Below are positions 33,512-42,841 of a DNA stretch of 64,000 nt, piece by piece. Position 1 is the stretch's first letter, and the number at the start of each line of letters is the position of its first letter. The notes beneath the pieces were generated by a model. It saw nothing but the letters and a program-made list of their open reading frames with translations, did not search any database and had not been told where the DNA came from. A program made the translations under genes and the position numbers. This DNA is from Methanocorpusculum parvum. Lineage in GTDB: Archaea > Halobacteriota > Methanomicrobia > Methanomicrobiales > Methanocorpusculaceae. Where the stretch lies: positions 62,001-126,000 of the forward strand of contig LMVO01000001.1 of assembly GCA_002287215.1 (NCBI GenBank), written 5' to 3'.

Positions 33512-34083
33512 AGGAGCCTTCAATAGGCTGATATCAGCACAATCTGCTGAATGAGGATATCCAGTTGGTATGAAACAACCGTGGTTTCACGTTTGTTTTG
33601 TAATTGTGTAACTCTGAACGGGTAATTCCGTGGCAGACGTTAAGACCTACAATAGGTCTGATCAGATGCGCCGGGCGAACGTCTCTAAGATGTGCCCTTT
33701 CCTGGACGTCAGGAAGCGTATCGGAAGTCAGGTTCTCTTTCGTGAGACTTGGAAATCGCAGTATCATTACTGCAACTCGGGTAAATGAACAGATAAGACG
33801 TTATCGTGTTCATAATCGGATATCCCGCAAGGAATCTCAATTGCATGCAAAGCAGAGCTTTGCAGGCCTTCACACGTTGCAATACACGTGGGTTGAACTC
33901 CCGTCTTTCCGTCCAATGTGTCACACACCCTCTGCCTCTCGGGCGCAGACCGGGTGTGTCAAACACAGAGACTGACAAATTGCGTCCCGCGGGTCGATTC
34001 CTGAATTCTTGGGAAGCCGGCGGTGAAAGAACGGCTGTCATATTGATGACAACCACAGCAGACGTCTTCTTTGCATAATGCAA
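33512..34083 (+). ncRNA. Candidate structured RNA or long leader before the ribosomal-protein operon
   Basis: The 765-base gap before rpl3 contains at least nine short inverted repeats in 570 bases. They are AGCCT/AGGCT (33515-33529), TGAAAC/GTTTCA (33571-33589), AGACGTT/AACGTCT (33634-33684) enclosing AGACCT/AGGTCT (33643-33659), and CCTG/CAGG (33701-33713). Further on are GCAGTA/TACTGC (33758-33773), TGCAAAGC/GCTTTGCA (33846-33863), ACACACCC/GGGTGTGT (33923-33959), TGTCAT/ATGACA (34036-34051) and TTGCAT/ATGCAA (34071-34083). No RNase P, SRP or tRNA signature is recognisable, and reading frames here cross the stems in all phases. An RNA is the best explanation; its identity is unknown. Confidence 0.5.
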
Positions 34084-34111
34084 GAGAAGGCACTAAAGGA
34101 TTGATTAATAA

Positions 34112-35113
34112 ATGAGAACAGTGAGACCCCGCGCAGGGTCCCTTGCATACTATCCCCGTAAACGGGCCAAGGGTATTGTACCAAAGTACCAGTCCTGGCC
34201 TGAATACAACGGACAGCCCATGCTCCAGGGATTTGCAGGCTATAAAGCCGGTATGACCCATGTGATCATGATCGACGATCACAAGAAGAGTCCGACTGAA
34301 GGTAAGGAAGTAATGGTTCCCGTGACCGTTATCGAGATCCCCGCCATGAGCGTTGCCGCCATTCGTGTTTACGTCAAAGATACCTACGGCAAACACCCGC
34401 TTACCGAAGTCTGGGCAGAAAACCTCGAAGCACTCTCCGGCAGAATCACCAAAGCAAAGACCAACAACGCTGCAAAAGCAACGGAAAAGATCAATGCTGC
34501 AATTGGCGATGTTGTCGAAGTAATGGTGCTCATGTACACCAAACCGACTGAACTGACCGGTATCCCAAAGAAGGTCCCAGACCTTATGGAGATCCGTGTT
34601 GCAGGCGGCAGTGCACAGGAACGCTTTGACTACGCTCTTTCCATCCTTGGAACCGATGTCGATATGAAATCCCTCTTAAGCGAGGGTCAGTTTGCCGACA
34701 TTACCGGTATCACCAAAGGAAAAGGATTCCAGGGTGCCGTCAAGAGATTCGGCATTACTCTTCGTAAGAGAGCACATGCAAGAACCAAGAAGGAAAGACA
34801 CATCGGAACTCTTGGTCCATGGACTCCCCACCACGTCCGCTGGCAGGTACCAATGCCCGGTCAGATGGGTTTCCAGCAGCGTACTGAGTTCAACAAACGC
34901 ATCATCAAGATCGGTGAGAACGCAGATGAAATCAACCCGGCCGGAGGCTTCCTCCACTATGGTCTTGTCCGTAACAACTACGTCCTGATCAAAGGAAGCA
35001 TCCCCGGACCGGCAAAACGCCTTGTCAGAATCCGGTCTGCGACCCGCATGGGTGAACAGAAGATTCAGGCACCGGTTGTGGAATATGTCAGTCTTCAGAG
35101 CAAGCAGGGGTGA
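34112..35113 (+). CDS. rpl3: Ribosomal protein uL3
   Basis: A 333-residue archaeal L3, first gene of the cluster. It shows [20 protein letters not shown] (about 4-23), [14 protein letters not shown], the [17 protein letters not shown] motif (about 197-213) and [16 protein letters not shown] (about 249-264). It binds 23S rRNA early in assembly and sits near the peptidyl-transferase centre. rpl4 starts eight bases after its stop. Lower GC and A-rich codons suit high expression. Confidence 0.97.
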   Translation: MRTVRPRAGSLAYYPRKRAKGIVPKYQSWPEYNGQPMLQGFAGYKAGMTHVIMIDDHKKSPTEGKEVMVPVTVIEIPAMSVAAIRVYVKDTYGKHPLTEVWAENLEALSGRITKAKTNNAAKATEKINAAIGDVVEVMVLMYTKPTELTGIPKKVPDLMEIRVAGGSAQERFDYALSILGTDVDMKSLLSEGQFADITGITKGKGFQGAVKRFGITLRKRAHARTKKERHIGTLGPWTPHHVRWQVPMPGQMGFQQRTEFNKRIIKIGENADEINPAGGFLHYGLVRNNYVLIKGSIPGPAKRLVRIRSATRMGEQKIQAPVVEYVSLQSKQG

Positions 35114-35121
35114 AATGACCG

Positions 35122-35865
35122 ATGAAAGCAAATGTAAAAGCAATTAACGGCTCAGTCCTCCATGAAATTGAACTTCCGGCCGTCTTCGATGAAGCATACC
35201 GCCCGGACCTTATCAAAAGGGCCATTCTCGCTTACCAGAGCGAACAGTACCAGCCGCACGGTGCAGATCCGTATGCAGGTCTGCGCACCTCTGCAGTAGG
35301 TTGGGGATCCAAACGCGGTGAAGCTAAGATCCCGCGTATCAAAAACGGAAGCCGTGCTGCAAAAGTACCGAACGTAAAAGGCGGTCACCCGGCACACGCA
35401 CCCAAAGCAGAGAAGATCCTTGTTGAGAAGATCAACAAGAAAGAGAAAGCAAAGGCAATCCGCTCAGCCATTGCAGCTACCGTCAACACCGAACTTGTCA
35501 CCGCCCGCGGTCACAAATTCGAAGGCGAAGCAGCAATTATCGTTGATGATTCCTTTGAGCAGATCGCCAAGACCGCTGAAGTCAAGCTCGCCCTTATGGC
35601 ACTTGGACTTGGAGCTGACCTTGAGCGTGCAAGACTTTCCAGAAATATCCGTGCCGGCCGCGGAAAGACACGTGGACGCAAATATAAGCAGGCAAAGTCT
35701 GCTCTTATCGTGACGTCCGGTGAATTCCTTGCAGGCGCCAATATCGCAGGAGTCGACTGCGTCCCCGTCAATGCACTGAACATCAATGTTCTTGCACCCG
35801 GAGCCGACGCCGGCAGACTGACCGTCTGGACCGAAGCTGCAATCAAGAAGTTCGGGGAGGCCTAA
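35122..35865 (+). CDS. rpl4: Ribosomal protein uL4
   Basis: A 247-residue archaeal L4 with SKRGEAKIPRIKNGSRAAKV (about 64-83) in the extended internal loop lining the exit tunnel, and a C-terminal GKTRGRKYKQAKSALIV (about 184-200). The ATG at 35122 is followed by MKANVKAINGSVLHEIELP. The next gene begins two bases after its stop. Confidence 0.97.
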   Translation: MKANVKAINGSVLHEIELPAVFDEAYRPDLIKRAILAYQSEQYQPHGADPYAGLRTSAVGWGSKRGEAKIPRIKNGSRAAKVPNVKGGHPAHAPKAEKILVEKINKKEKAKAIRSAIAATVNTELVTARGHKFEGEAAIIVDDSFEQIAKTAEVKLALMALGLGADLERARLSRNIRAGRGKTRGRKYKQAKSALIVTSGEFLAGANIAGVDCVPVNALNINVLAPGADAGRLTVWTEAAIKKFGEA

Positions 35866-35867
35866 TC

Positions 35868-36116
35868 ATGACACTTGCACACCCCCTCGTAACAGAAAAA
35901 GCCATGGTACTTTTAGAGAACACAAACCAGCTCTCCTTCATCGTTGAAAAGGAAGCCGGCAAAGCATCCATCAAGGCAGCAATGGAGAAGAACTTCGGTA
36001 AGAAGATCGTCTCTATCAACACCATGATGACCTCTAAAGGAAACAAGAAGGCAGTCATTACCTTCGAAGAGAAAAACGCCGCTGAAGAAATCCTTTCTCA
36101 GCTCGGAATCGTGTAA
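35868..36116 (+). CDS. rpl23: Ribosomal protein uL23
   Basis: An 82-residue L23 with HPLVTEKAMVLLE (about 4-16), KASIKAAMEKNFGKKIVSINT and a C-terminal strand. It is the short archaeal form. It forms part of the tunnel-exit platform where SRP and SecY dock. Tightly spaced between rpl4 and rpl2. Confidence 0.97.
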   Translation: MTLAHPLVTEKAMVLLENTNQLSFIVEKEAGKASIKAAMEKNFGKKIVSINTMMTSKGNKKAVITFEEKNAAEEILSQLGIV

Positions 36117-36126
36117 GGTGAGATAA

Positions 36127-36849
36127 ATGGGACACAGAATCAGTACACAGTCACGTGGAAAAGGCGGTCCAACCTACCGCGCCCCGTCGCACCAGTATAA
36201 AGCAGAGCTCAAGCACTTTGGCTCCGCACTTCAGACTGTTCGTGCAACCGTCATCGACATCGAGCACGATCCGGCCCGTCACACGCCGATCGCCGTCGTG
36301 AAAATCGAAGGTAAGATCGCTGAAAAGAAAGAATACGCTCTGATCACCGAAGGTGTCGGTATTGGCCAGCAACTCGTATGGGGACCTGAAGCCACTGTCG
36401 AAAACGGCAACTCGTTACCGCTTTCAGCAATCCCGACCGGAGTTGCCGTCTGCAACATCGAAGCACGCCCCGGAGACGGCGGCAAATTCGTTCGTTCAAG
36501 CGGTGTCCAGGCTGTTATCATCGGAAAATCCGCTGGTAAAGTCGGTGTCAGAATGCCTTCAGGAAAACCCAAATGGTTCAATGAAGCATGCCTTGCAACC
36601 GTCGGCCTTGTAGCTGGCGGAGGACGCGGCGACAAACCGATCCTGAAAGCAGGTAAACAGTATCACAAGATGAAAACCTCGGCAACCCGCTGGCCAAGAA
36701 CCCGTGGTGTCGCAATGAACGTCATCGATCACCCATTCGGTGGTGGAGGACATCAGCACCCAGGTAAACCAAAGACCGTTGCCCGTGGAGCATCACCCGG
36801 TAGAAAAGTCGGATCCGTTGCAGCACGGAGAACCGGATACCGGAGGTGA
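36127..36849 (+). CDS. rpl2: Ribosomal protein uL2
   Basis: A 240-residue L2 with SRGKGGPTYRAPSHQYKAEL (about 9-28) and the conserved C-terminal WPRTRGVAMNVIDHPFGGGG (about 194-213), containing the histidine needed for peptidyl-transferase centre function. Length is normal for archaea. Confidence 0.97.
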   Translation: MGHRISTQSRGKGGPTYRAPSHQYKAELKHFGSALQTVRATVIDIEHDPARHTPIAVVKIEGKIAEKKEYALITEGVGIGQQLVWGPEATVENGNSLPLSAIPTGVAVCNIEARPGDGGKFVRSSGVQAVIIGKSAGKVGVRMPSGKPKWFNEACLATVGLVAGGGRGDKPILKAGKQYHKMKTSATRWPRTRGVAMNVIDHPFGGGGHQHPGKPKTVARGASPGRKVGSVAARRTGYRR

Positions 36850-36855
36850 ACGTAA

Positions 36856-37266
36856 ATGGCAAAGAAAACTACTAAGAGAATGCCAAAGCGGCGAGAGGAA
36901 TACACCTATCACGGCTTCAATATCGAGCAGCTCAAAGCCATGTCCATGGACGAGCTTCTTGCTATTATGCCCAGCGGCGCACGCAGAAAGGTCCTTCGCG
37001 GATTTACCCGTGATGAAGAGGACGTTCGCGCGAAGATCGCTGAAGGTGACGGTGTAAGAACCCACAGCCGTTCAATGATTATCCTCCCCGAAATGGTCGG
37101 CAAGAATGTTGCCATCTACTCCGGTAAGGAGTTCGTTAACGTAGAGATCCCGGTCGAAGGAGTTTTCCACTACTTTGGAGAGTTCGCTCTGACCCGTAAG
37201 AAAGTTACCCACGGAAGTGCCGGTATCGGTGCAACCAAGTCGAGTAAGTATGTTCCGTTGAAGTGA
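36856..37266 (+). CDS. rps19: Ribosomal protein uS19
   Basis: A 136-residue archaeal S19 with an N-terminal extension (KKTTKRMPKRREEYTYHGF) and the conserved block RTHSRSMIILPEMVGKNVAIYSGKEF in two parts (about 73-98), ending GAFTLTRK-like (GEFALTRKKVTHGSAGIGAT). It binds 16S rRNA in the small-subunit head. Confidence 0.97.
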   Translation: MAKKTTKRMPKRREEYTYHGFNIEQLKAMSMDELLAIMPSGARRKVLRGFTRDEEDVRAKIAEGDGVRTHSRSMIILPEMVGKNVAIYSGKEFVNVEIPVEGVFHYFGEFALTRKKVTHGSAGIGATKSSKYVPLK

Positions 37267-37271
37267 TTGTT

Positions 37272-37745
37272 ATGGCAAGAACAGAATACAGCAACAAACT
37301 TACCGGCGACAACATCGCCCGTGCCAAAGCGAACGAACTTGGCTGCTCACCAAAGCATGCTATTGAAATCGCTCACCTTGTCCGTAATATGATGGCAGAC
37401 GACGCAGTTGCCTACCTTGAACAGGTCATCGACCTCAAGCGCGCAGTGCCGTTCCACCGTTTTAACAGAAACGTCAGCCACCAGAAGAGCTTAAACGGCA
37501 AAACCTTCGGAACCGCAGCCGGCAGATACCCTGTCAAGGCAGCCGCCGAATACGTCCGTTTAATCCGCTCCGCACAGAAAAATGCAGAATATGCTGGTCT
37601 TGCACCGGAAAAGATGGTCATCATCCACGCCGCTGCAAACAAAGGCCGCTGCATGAAAGGAATCTTCCCCCGTGCAATGGGCAGAGCTACTCCCAAACAC
37701 AGAGATTCCGTCAACGTTGAACTCATCCTCCGCGAGGTACAGTAA
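37272..37745 (+). CDS. rpl22: Ribosomal protein uL22
   Basis: A 157-residue archaeal L22. ATG 37272 (MARTEYSNKL) is chosen over an in-frame GTG at 37263 because it has the family N-terminus. Conserved parts are PKHAIEIAHLVRNM, VPFHRFNRNVSHQK (about 58-71) and GRATPKHRDSVNVELIL. It contacts all 23S rRNA domains. Confidence 0.97.
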   Translation: MARTEYSNKLTGDNIARAKANELGCSPKHAIEIAHLVRNMMADDAVAYLEQVIDLKRAVPFHRFNRNVSHQKSLNGKTFGTAAGRYPVKAAAEYVRLIRSAQKNAEYAGLAPEKMVIIHAAANKGRCMKGIFPRAMGRATPKHRDSVNVELILREVQ

Positions 37746-37747
37746 GT

Positions 37748-38443
37748 ATGACAATCGAAAAGAAATTCGTTGCAGACGGTGTCCGCAAAGTCAGAGTCGA
37801 GCAGTACCTTAACAAGGAACTCAAACGTGCAGGCTACGGAGGTATGGACATCGTCCGGACCCCTGTCGGCACCCAGGTCACGATCTTTGCAGAGAAGCCC
37901 GGTATCGTTATCGGTAAAGGCGGTAAACTGGTTCGCCAGCTGACCACCGACCTCAACACTGTCTACGGCATCGAGTCTCCCCAGGTCGAGGTCCAGCAGG
38001 TCGCAAACCCGAACCTCAACGCGCAGATCATGGCAGAACGCCTTGCAAACGCACTTGAACGCGGATGGTACTTCCGAAAGGCCGGCACCTCCGTAATCCG
38101 CCGTGTCATGGACTCAGGCGCTCTTGGCTGTGAAGTCATTATCGCAGGAAAACTGACCGGTGCCCGTGCACGTGTCCAGAAGTTCGTCGAAGGCTACATC
38201 AAACACTCCGGTGAACCTTCAGAGTCGATCGTTGAGAAAGGCTACGCAACTGCTATCAAGAAGCTCGGTATCATCGGTGTCCAGGTCAAGATCGTTCCTC
38301 CGGGAGCAAAACTTCCTGATCAGTTCGAGATCCGTGCCGATGCAGCTCCTGCTCCGGCACGTGTCATCGAGACCGATATCTTTGAAGAGTTCGATGCAGA
38401 ACTTGCAGCCGAACCCGAACCTGAATTTGTTGAGGAGGTCTGA
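37748..38443 (+). CDS. rps3: Ribosomal protein uS3
   Basis: A 231-residue S3 with a KH domain (TQVTIFAEKPGIVIGKGGKL, about 37-56, with the GKGG loop) and the S3 C-domain GALGCEVIIAGKLTGARARV (about 125-144). An acidic tail (EEFDAELAAEPEPEFVEEV) extends the archaeal end. It forms part of the mRNA entry channel. Confidence 0.97.
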   Translation: MTIEKKFVADGVRKVRVEQYLNKELKRAGYGGMDIVRTPVGTQVTIFAEKPGIVIGKGGKLVRQLTTDLNTVYGIESPQVEVQQVANPNLNAQIMAERLANALERGWYFRKAGTSVIRRVMDSGALGCEVIIAGKLTGARARVQKFVEGYIKHSGEPSESIVEKGYATAIKKLGIIGVQVKIVPPGAKLPDQFEIRADAAPAPARVIETDIFEEFDAELAAEPEPEFVEEV

Positions 38444-38445
38444 AC

Positions 38446-38646
38446 ATGGCTATCTTCAGAGCAAAAGAAGTCGCCCAGTTTTCCGATGCTGAATTAGTCG
38501 AGAATGAGCAGAAACTCAAGATCGAACTGATTCAGAACTATGGAAAAGTCAGCGCCGGTGGTGCACCGGAAAACCCCGGAAAGATCCGGGAAGTTCGCAG
38601 AACTATCGCACGTATCAAGACTGAACAGACCAAACGTCAGGCATAA
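38446..38646 (+). CDS. rpl29: Ribosomal protein uL29
   Basis: A 66-residue two-helix L29: MAIFRAKEVAQFSDAELVEN, then PGKIREVRRTIARIKTEQTK. In many archaea a sui1-like gene follows; here rnp1 comes directly after, nine bases on. Confidence 0.96.
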   Translation: MAIFRAKEVAQFSDAELVENEQKLKIELIQNYGKVSAGGAPENPGKIREVRRTIARIKTEQTKRQA

Positions 38647-38655
38647 GTCTCGTCT

Positions 38656-38943
38656 ATGATCACTCCGCAGAATATACTCAGACACGAACTCATCGGTCTT
38701 TTTGTATCTGTGGAGTCTTCACCGAACATGGTTGAAGAAGGGCTATCCGGTGTCATCGTCGATGAGACCAGAAACACTCTTCGGATCCACACAGGGAATG
38801 GCATTAAGTGCTTGGAGAAACAACGTAAGTTACTCCGGGTGACCCTCCCGGACAGTGTTCAGGTGATAATAGACGGCAATGCTTTGTCTGTTTCTCCAAC
38901 GCGGCGCGTAAGTATGCGCGTAAGCCCATATCGCAAGGTATGA
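38656..38943 (+). CDS. rnp1: Ribonuclease P protein component 1 (Rpp29/Pop4)
   Basis: A 95-residue Sm-like barrel protein of archaeal RNase P, needed with the RNA to process tRNA 5' ends. It opens [18 protein letters not shown] (2-19), followed by [13 protein letters not shown] and a C-terminal [11 protein letters not shown]. Its position between rpl29 and rps17 is the standard archaeal one. Confidence 0.93.
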   Translation: MITPQNILRHELIGLFVSVESSPNMVEEGLSGVIVDETRNTLRIHTGNGIKCLEKQRKLLRVTLPDSVQVIIDGNALSVSPTRRVSMRVSPYRKV

Positions 38944-38962
38944 GCGAGACATGAGGGTTAAT

Positions 38963-39289
38963 ATGGCAAAAAATATCGGCTTAAATGTCGCAGTCCCGGA
39001 AAAGGATTGTGACGATGTAAATTGTCCGTTTCACGGCAGCTTACCGGTGCGCGGCCAGGTGATTACCGGTAAGGTCGTAAGCGAACGAATGCAGGGAACT
39101 GTTGTCGTGGAGAGGAACTTTCTTCATAAAGTCCAGAAATATGACAGATATGAGAAACGCAGTTCCAGAATCCACGCACACATGGCTCCATGCCTTGACG
39201 CCAAAATCGGCGACGAGGTAAAGATTGCAGAGTGCAGACCACTGAACAAAACGACCTCCTATGTAGTTGTCGAGGTGACTAAGGAATGA
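38963..39289 (+). CDS. rps17: Ribosomal protein uS17
   Basis: A 108-residue archaeal S17 ([21 protein letters not shown] at the start, [20 protein letters not shown] near 38-57, [20 protein letters not shown] near 72-91). ATG 38963 is preferred over 38951 because GAGGG lies six bases upstream and the protein start fits the family. Overlaps rpl14 by four bases. Confidence 0.95.
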   Translation: MAKNIGLNVAVPEKDCDDVNCPFHGSLPVRGQVITGKVVSERMQGTVVVERNFLHKVQKYDRYEKRSSRIHAHMAPCLDAKIGDEVKIAECRPLNKTTSYVVVEVTKE

Positions 39290-39684
39290 GAGGCTTAACG
39301 TCCAAAATTCCGCGCGCACTTCAGACCGGCTCAAAGATGGTTTGTGCAGACAACACGGGCGCCCGTGTTGTACAGATTGTTTCCGTCTTCGGTTACCACG
39401 GTGTCAAAAACCGGCAGCCCAAGATGGGACTTGGAGACCTTGCGACCGTCACGGTCAAGAAAGGAACTCCGGACATGAAAAGAAAGCTCGTGAGAGCAGT
39501 CGTTGTCCGTCAGAAGAAGGAATTCCGTCGCCCGAACGGCCTCAGAGTCTCCTTCGAAGAGAACGCAATGATCCTCCTGAACGAAAACGGCGATCCGCGC
39601 GGAACCGACATTAAAGGCCCGGTTGCCCGTGAAGTTGCCGAACGTTTCCCCAAGGTAGGATCAATGGCAACCATCATTATCTAA
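39286..39684 (+). CDS. rpl14: Ribosomal protein uL14
   Basis: A 132-residue L14 with [20 protein letters not shown] (about 11-30), [20 protein letters not shown] (about 47-66) and [20 protein letters not shown] (about 106-125). It lies at the subunit interface. Start overlaps rps17 (ATGA). Confidence 0.97.
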   Translation: MRGLTSKIPRALQTGSKMVCADNTGARVVQIVSVFGYHGVKNRQPKMGLGDLATVTVKKGTPDMKRKLVRAVVVRQKKEFRRPNGLRVSFEENAMILLNENGDPRGTDIKGPVAREVAERFPKVGSMATIII

Positions 39685-39693
39685 GGTGAAAAC

Positions 39694-40059
39694 ATGGCAC
39701 GTATTTCAAGCACTCAGCCAAGAAAGCAGCGGAAGTTCCGGTATAATGCTCCGATTCACATTCGTGGTGCATTCTTACACTCACCTCTCGCAAGCGATCT
39801 TCGCGAAAAGTATGGAAAGCGCAGTTTCCGTGTTGTTACCGGCGATACTGTCAAAGTACTTCGTGGTGAATTCAAAGGAATCGAAGGCGTTGTTGACGGC
39901 GTAGACGTCAAGAACACGAAGGTCCTTGTTCACGGAGTTTCTGTCAAGAAAGCCAACGGCGAAGATGTCCCAAGACCACTCGATCCGTCCAAGATAATGA
40001 TCACCAAACTCAACACCAAAGATGCAAAGCGTGTTGCACGTCTTGAGGTGAAGGCATAA
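39694..40059 (+). CDS. rpl24: Ribosomal protein uL24
   Basis: A 121-residue archaeal L24 with a KOW motif (GDTVKVLRGEFKGIEGVVDG, about 49-68) after an N-terminal RKQRKFRYNAPIHIRGAF. It initiates large-subunit assembly. Its stop overlaps the rps4e start by one base. Confidence 0.97.
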   Translation: MARISSTQPRKQRKFRYNAPIHIRGAFLHSPLASDLREKYGKRSFRVVTGDTVKVLRGEFKGIEGVVDGVDVKNTKVLVHGVSVKKANGEDVPRPLDPSKIMITKLNTKDAKRVARLEVKA

Positions 40060-40778
40060 TGACCCGAACCAAGAGAATGACTGCACCGGATGCATGGCAG
40101 ATCGCCAGAAAAGAAAGCAAGTATGTCGTCAGCACCTCAAGCGGTCCGCACGACGGCTCGGCTCTTCCGATCGGCGTCTGGCTCCGCGACCACATGCAGT
40201 TTGCATTAAACACCAAAGAAGTCAGAAAGATTCTGCACGACCGTCAGGTTGTCCTGAATGGCCACATCGTAACCGATGAACACATCGGAATCGACGTCTT
40301 TGACATCATCAGCTTCCCGAAAATCGACAAGCACTACATGATCCTTGTCGACGAGAAGGGACGCCACAATGAACACGAAATCTCCGCGGATGCAGCAAAG
40401 ATCCAGCTCGTTAAAGTTGCCAGCAAAACCACCATCAAAGGCGGCAAGACACAGATCAACTTAACCAGCGGTGCAAACTTCATCGGTGAAGACACCTGCA
40501 AAGGCAAAGACTCACTCGTCATCGGCATCACCGGCGACGACCGTTTCGCCGTTCAGCAGCACTTCCCGTATGCAGTCGGCAACATGGTCGTAATCATCGG
40601 CGGACAGCACACCATGAAGACCGGAAAGCTTGCGGAAATCCTTACTCAGGACTCCTCACTGCCGAACCGTGTTGTCATTGAAGATGCTAACGGCGACAAA
40701 TTTGAGACCATTGAAGACTATGTCTACATGATCGGAACCACCGAGTCCTTCCTGAAAACCTGGGGTGTTGATGCATGA
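40059..40778 (+). CDS. rps4e: Ribosomal protein eS4
   Basis: A 239-residue archaeal/eukaryotic-type S4e with an S4 RNA-binding segment (LPIGVWLRDHMQFALNTKEV, about 31-50), a central domain and a KOW-like C-terminus (VGNMVVIIGGQHTMKTGKLA). It has no bacterial counterpart. It overlaps rpl24 by one base and rpl5 by four. Confidence 0.97.
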   Translation: MTRTKRMTAPDAWQIARKESKYVVSTSSGPHDGSALPIGVWLRDHMQFALNTKEVRKILHDRQVVLNGHIVTDEHIGIDVFDIISFPKIDKHYMILVDEKGRHNEHEISADAAKIQLVKVASKTTIKGGKTQINLTSGANFIGEDTCKGKDSLVIGITGDDRFAVQQHFPYAVGNMVVIIGGQHTMKTGKLAEILTQDSSLPNRVVIEDANGDKFETIEDYVYMIGTTESFLKTWGVDA

Positions 40779-41290
40779 GTGATATGCAGACCCCGTTCGT
40801 TGCAAAAGTCGTCGTCCACATGGGCGTCGGCGAAGCAGGTGAGCGTCTCGTCAATGCCGAGAACATCATGGCCGATCTGACGAAAGGTGCAAAACCGATT
40901 CGTTCCTATGCCAGAAATACGCTTCCGGCATTTGGTATCCGCAAAGGACAGCCGATCGGATGCAAAGCCACTCTTCGCGGCAAGAAGGCAATGGACTTCC
41001 TCGAGATGGCCCTCAAAACCTACGCTGTGGAAAATGTTCTCCACACCCGTCAGTTTGATGTGACCGGCAACTTTGGTTTCGGTATCGAAGAACACACCGA
41101 CTTCCCGGGCCAGGCATATGACCCGAAGATCGGTATCTACGGTATGGATATCATCGCTGTCATCGAAAAGAAAGGAACCAGAACCGCACGCAGAAAAATC
41201 CAGCAGAAGAAACTCAACAGCAAACTTCGGATGTCTCGTGAAGAGTCCATGAAGTTCGTTACTGAGACCTTCGGCATTGAGGTGGAGTAA
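40775..41290 (+). CDS. rpl5: Ribosomal protein uL5
   Basis: A 171-residue archaeal L5 with [20 protein letters not shown] (about 12-31), [20 protein letters not shown] (about 47-66) and [21 protein letters not shown] in two parts. It binds 5S rRNA and contacts P-site tRNA. Confidence 0.97.
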   Translation: MSDMQTPFVAKVVVHMGVGEAGERLVNAENIMADLTKGAKPIRSYARNTLPAFGIRKGQPIGCKATLRGKKAMDFLEMALKTYAVENVLHTRQFDVTGNFGFGIEEHTDFPGQAYDPKIGIYGMDIIAVIEKKGTRTARRKIQQKKLNSKLRMSREESMKFVTETFGIEVE

Positions 41291-41291
41291 C

Positions 41292-41462
41292 ATGGCAGCA
41301 AAAGACAACGGCAAAGTCCAGCAGAAAAAGTATGGCCGCGGTGCAAACCAGTGCCAGCTTTGCGGACGTAAGCAGGGACTTGTGCGCAGATACAACATTT
41401 ACTTCTGCCGTCAGTGCTTCCGCGAATGGGGACCCACCATGGGCTTTAAGAAGATGAACTAA
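41292..41462 (+). CDS. rps14: Ribosomal protein uS14, zinc-binding form
   Basis: A 56-residue S14 with four zinc cysteines in [22 protein letters not shown] (CxxC near 22-25, CxxC near 40-43) and ending [17 protein letters not shown] 41292 is taken; an upstream in-frame codon would overlap rpl5. Confidence 0.96.
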   Translation: MAAKDNGKVQQKKYGRGANQCQLCGRKQGLVRRYNIYFCRQCFREWGPTMGFKKMN

Positions 41463-41475
41463 GAGGTGAAGGAGA

Positions 41476-41868
41476 ATGACAAAACAGAATCCTATCGCAG
41501 ACGCAATGAGCGCTATCAAGAATGCCGGTGACACTGGTAAACTTGCAGTGACCGTTGAACCGGCAAGCCGCCTCTTTGGTGACATGCTTAAGGTCATGCA
41601 GGAATATGGCTACATCACCGGCTTTGAGAAGATCGACGACGGAAGAGGCGGTCAATTCCAGATTGCTCTCTCCGGCGGCATCAACAAATGCGGTGTAATT
41701 ACCCCGCGTTTCTCGGTGAAAGTTGAGGACCTCGAGTCCTGGGAAATCAGATACCTTCCGGGAAAGGGCTTTGGAATTATGATCCTGACCACTTCCAAGG
41801 GTGTAATGTCCCACGAACAGGCACGTAAGCTCGGCATCGGCGGCGAGCTTTTAGGATACGTCTTCTGA
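41476..41868 (+). CDS. rps8: Ribosomal protein uS8
   Basis: A 130-residue archaeal S8: NPIADAMSAIKNAGDTGK (about 4-21), INKCGVITPRFSVKVED and a C-terminal GFGIMILTTSKGVMSHEQAR (about 98-117). It binds helix 21 of 16S rRNA. Preceded by a strong GAGGTGAAGGAG site. Confidence 0.97.
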   Translation: MTKQNPIADAMSAIKNAGDTGKLAVTVEPASRLFGDMLKVMQEYGYITGFEKIDDGRGGQFQIALSGGINKCGVITPRFSVKVEDLESWEIRYLPGKGFGIMILTTSKGVMSHEQARKLGIGGELLGYVF

Positions 41869-41880
41869 GGAGTGAAAACA

Positions 41881-42405
41881 ATGGCAGAATTGATTTTCGA
41901 AATCCCGGAAGGCGTAACGATCACCAAAACCGGTGATTTCGTTACCGTAAAGGGATCCAAAGGCGAACTTACCCGCACAATGTACCACCCTGCGATCAAT
42001 ATCACTATCGCAGACGGTTCGGTCACGCTTGTAAGTACTTCCGCAAGACGCAGTGTGTATGCACTGCTCGGAACCTACAAAGCACACCTTGGTGTCATGA
42101 GCAAAGGCGTATCCGAAGGCTACGAATACCATATGAAAATTGTGTACAACCACTTCCCGATCCAGGTCAAGGTTGCCGGCGACAAACTCGAGATCGGCAA
42201 CTTCCTTGGTGAGAAGCAGGCACGGTATGCAAACATCGTAGAAGGTGTCAAAGTCAAAGTCCAGGGCGATGAACTGATCTTAACCGGTATCAACCGTGAG
42301 ACGATCGGCAACACCGCAGCAAATGTCGAACAGGCATGCAAGGTCAGAAACCGTGACCCGCGTGTGTTCCAGGACGGCATTTACATTACCAGCAGAGGCA
42401 ACTAA
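41881..42405 (+). CDS. rpl6: Ribosomal protein uL6
   Basis: A 174-residue L6 with two related domains; the second carries FPIQVKVAGDKLEIGNFLGE (about 94-113) and VEQACKVRNRDPRVFQDGIY (about 149-168). ATG 41881 (MAELIFEIPEG) is taken rather than the in-frame ATG at 41872. It sits near the factor-binding site. Confidence 0.97.
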   Translation: MAELIFEIPEGVTITKTGDFVTVKGSKGELTRTMYHPAINITIADGSVTLVSTSARRSVYALLGTYKAHLGVMSKGVSEGYEYHMKIVYNHFPIQVKVAGDKLEIGNFLGEKQARYANIVEGVKVKVQGDELILTGINRETIGNTAANVEQACKVRNRDPRVFQDGIYITSRGN

Positions 42406-42406
42406 C

Positions 42407-42841
42407 ATGGCGAGTGAAATCAAGAAACTTATCCAGGCTCGTGGAGCTAAGAAGTCATCCCGCTTTGCACGCCAGTGCCTTCAGGCTAAAGTAAAACTGG
42501 CAGACAGCTGGAGAAGACCAAGAGGTCTCCACAGCAAACAGCGTAAGGATTACCGTGCAAAGGGTGCACACCCGGAAGCAGGTTTCGGAGCACCGAAAGC
42601 AGTCCGCGGATTCCATCCAAGCGGATACCGCGAAGCTCTCGTCTTTACTCCGGCTGAGCTCAGCACCATCGATCCGGCAACCACCGCAGTACGCATCGGC
42701 GCAACTGTCGGCGGTGCAAAACGCAGCGTTATCCAGAACAAAGCAGCTGAACTCGGTATCAAGATCCTGAACCCGAAGGAAGCAAAAGTTGCCGTTACAC
42801 CGGCTGCAAAACCTGCAGAAGAGGTGAAAGCAGATGAGTGA
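42407..42841 (+). CDS. rpl32e: Ribosomal protein eL32
   Basis: A 144-residue L32e: RQCLQAKVKLADSWRRPRGL (about 20-39), then SKQRKDYRAKGAHPEAGFGA and GFHPSGYREALVF. An Ala/Lys-rich C-terminus (VTPAAKPAEEVKADE) extends beyond the fold. The ATG at 42407 lies one base after the rpl6 stop; longer frames upstream are not coding. Overlaps rpl19e by eight bases. Confidence 0.95.
   Translation: MASEIKKLIQARGAKKSSRFARQCLQAKVKLADSWRRPRGLHSKQRKDYRAKGAHPEAGFGAPKAVRGFHPSGYREALVFTPAELSTIDPATTAVRIGATVGGAKRSVIQNKAAELGIKILNPKEAKVAVTPAAKPAEEVKADE

Noticed and set aside
33880..33915. A T-arm-like word (GGGTTGAACTCCCG) in the same spacer, possibly a tRNA.
   Set aside because: No matching acceptor, D or anticodon arms could be found around it.
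33604..33975. A 123-codon reading frame in the spacer before rpl3, and a 51-codon GTG frame at 33631-33786.
   Set aside because: They cross perfect hairpins, lack ribosome sites and have random-looking composition. Open frames also exist on the other strand. A structured RNA explains the region better.
33512..34083. RNase P or SRP RNA as identity of the structured region.
   Set aside because: The conserved GAGGAAAGTCC and ACAGAA words of RNase P and the GGAAG/AGCAGCC pattern of SRP RNA are missing on both strands.
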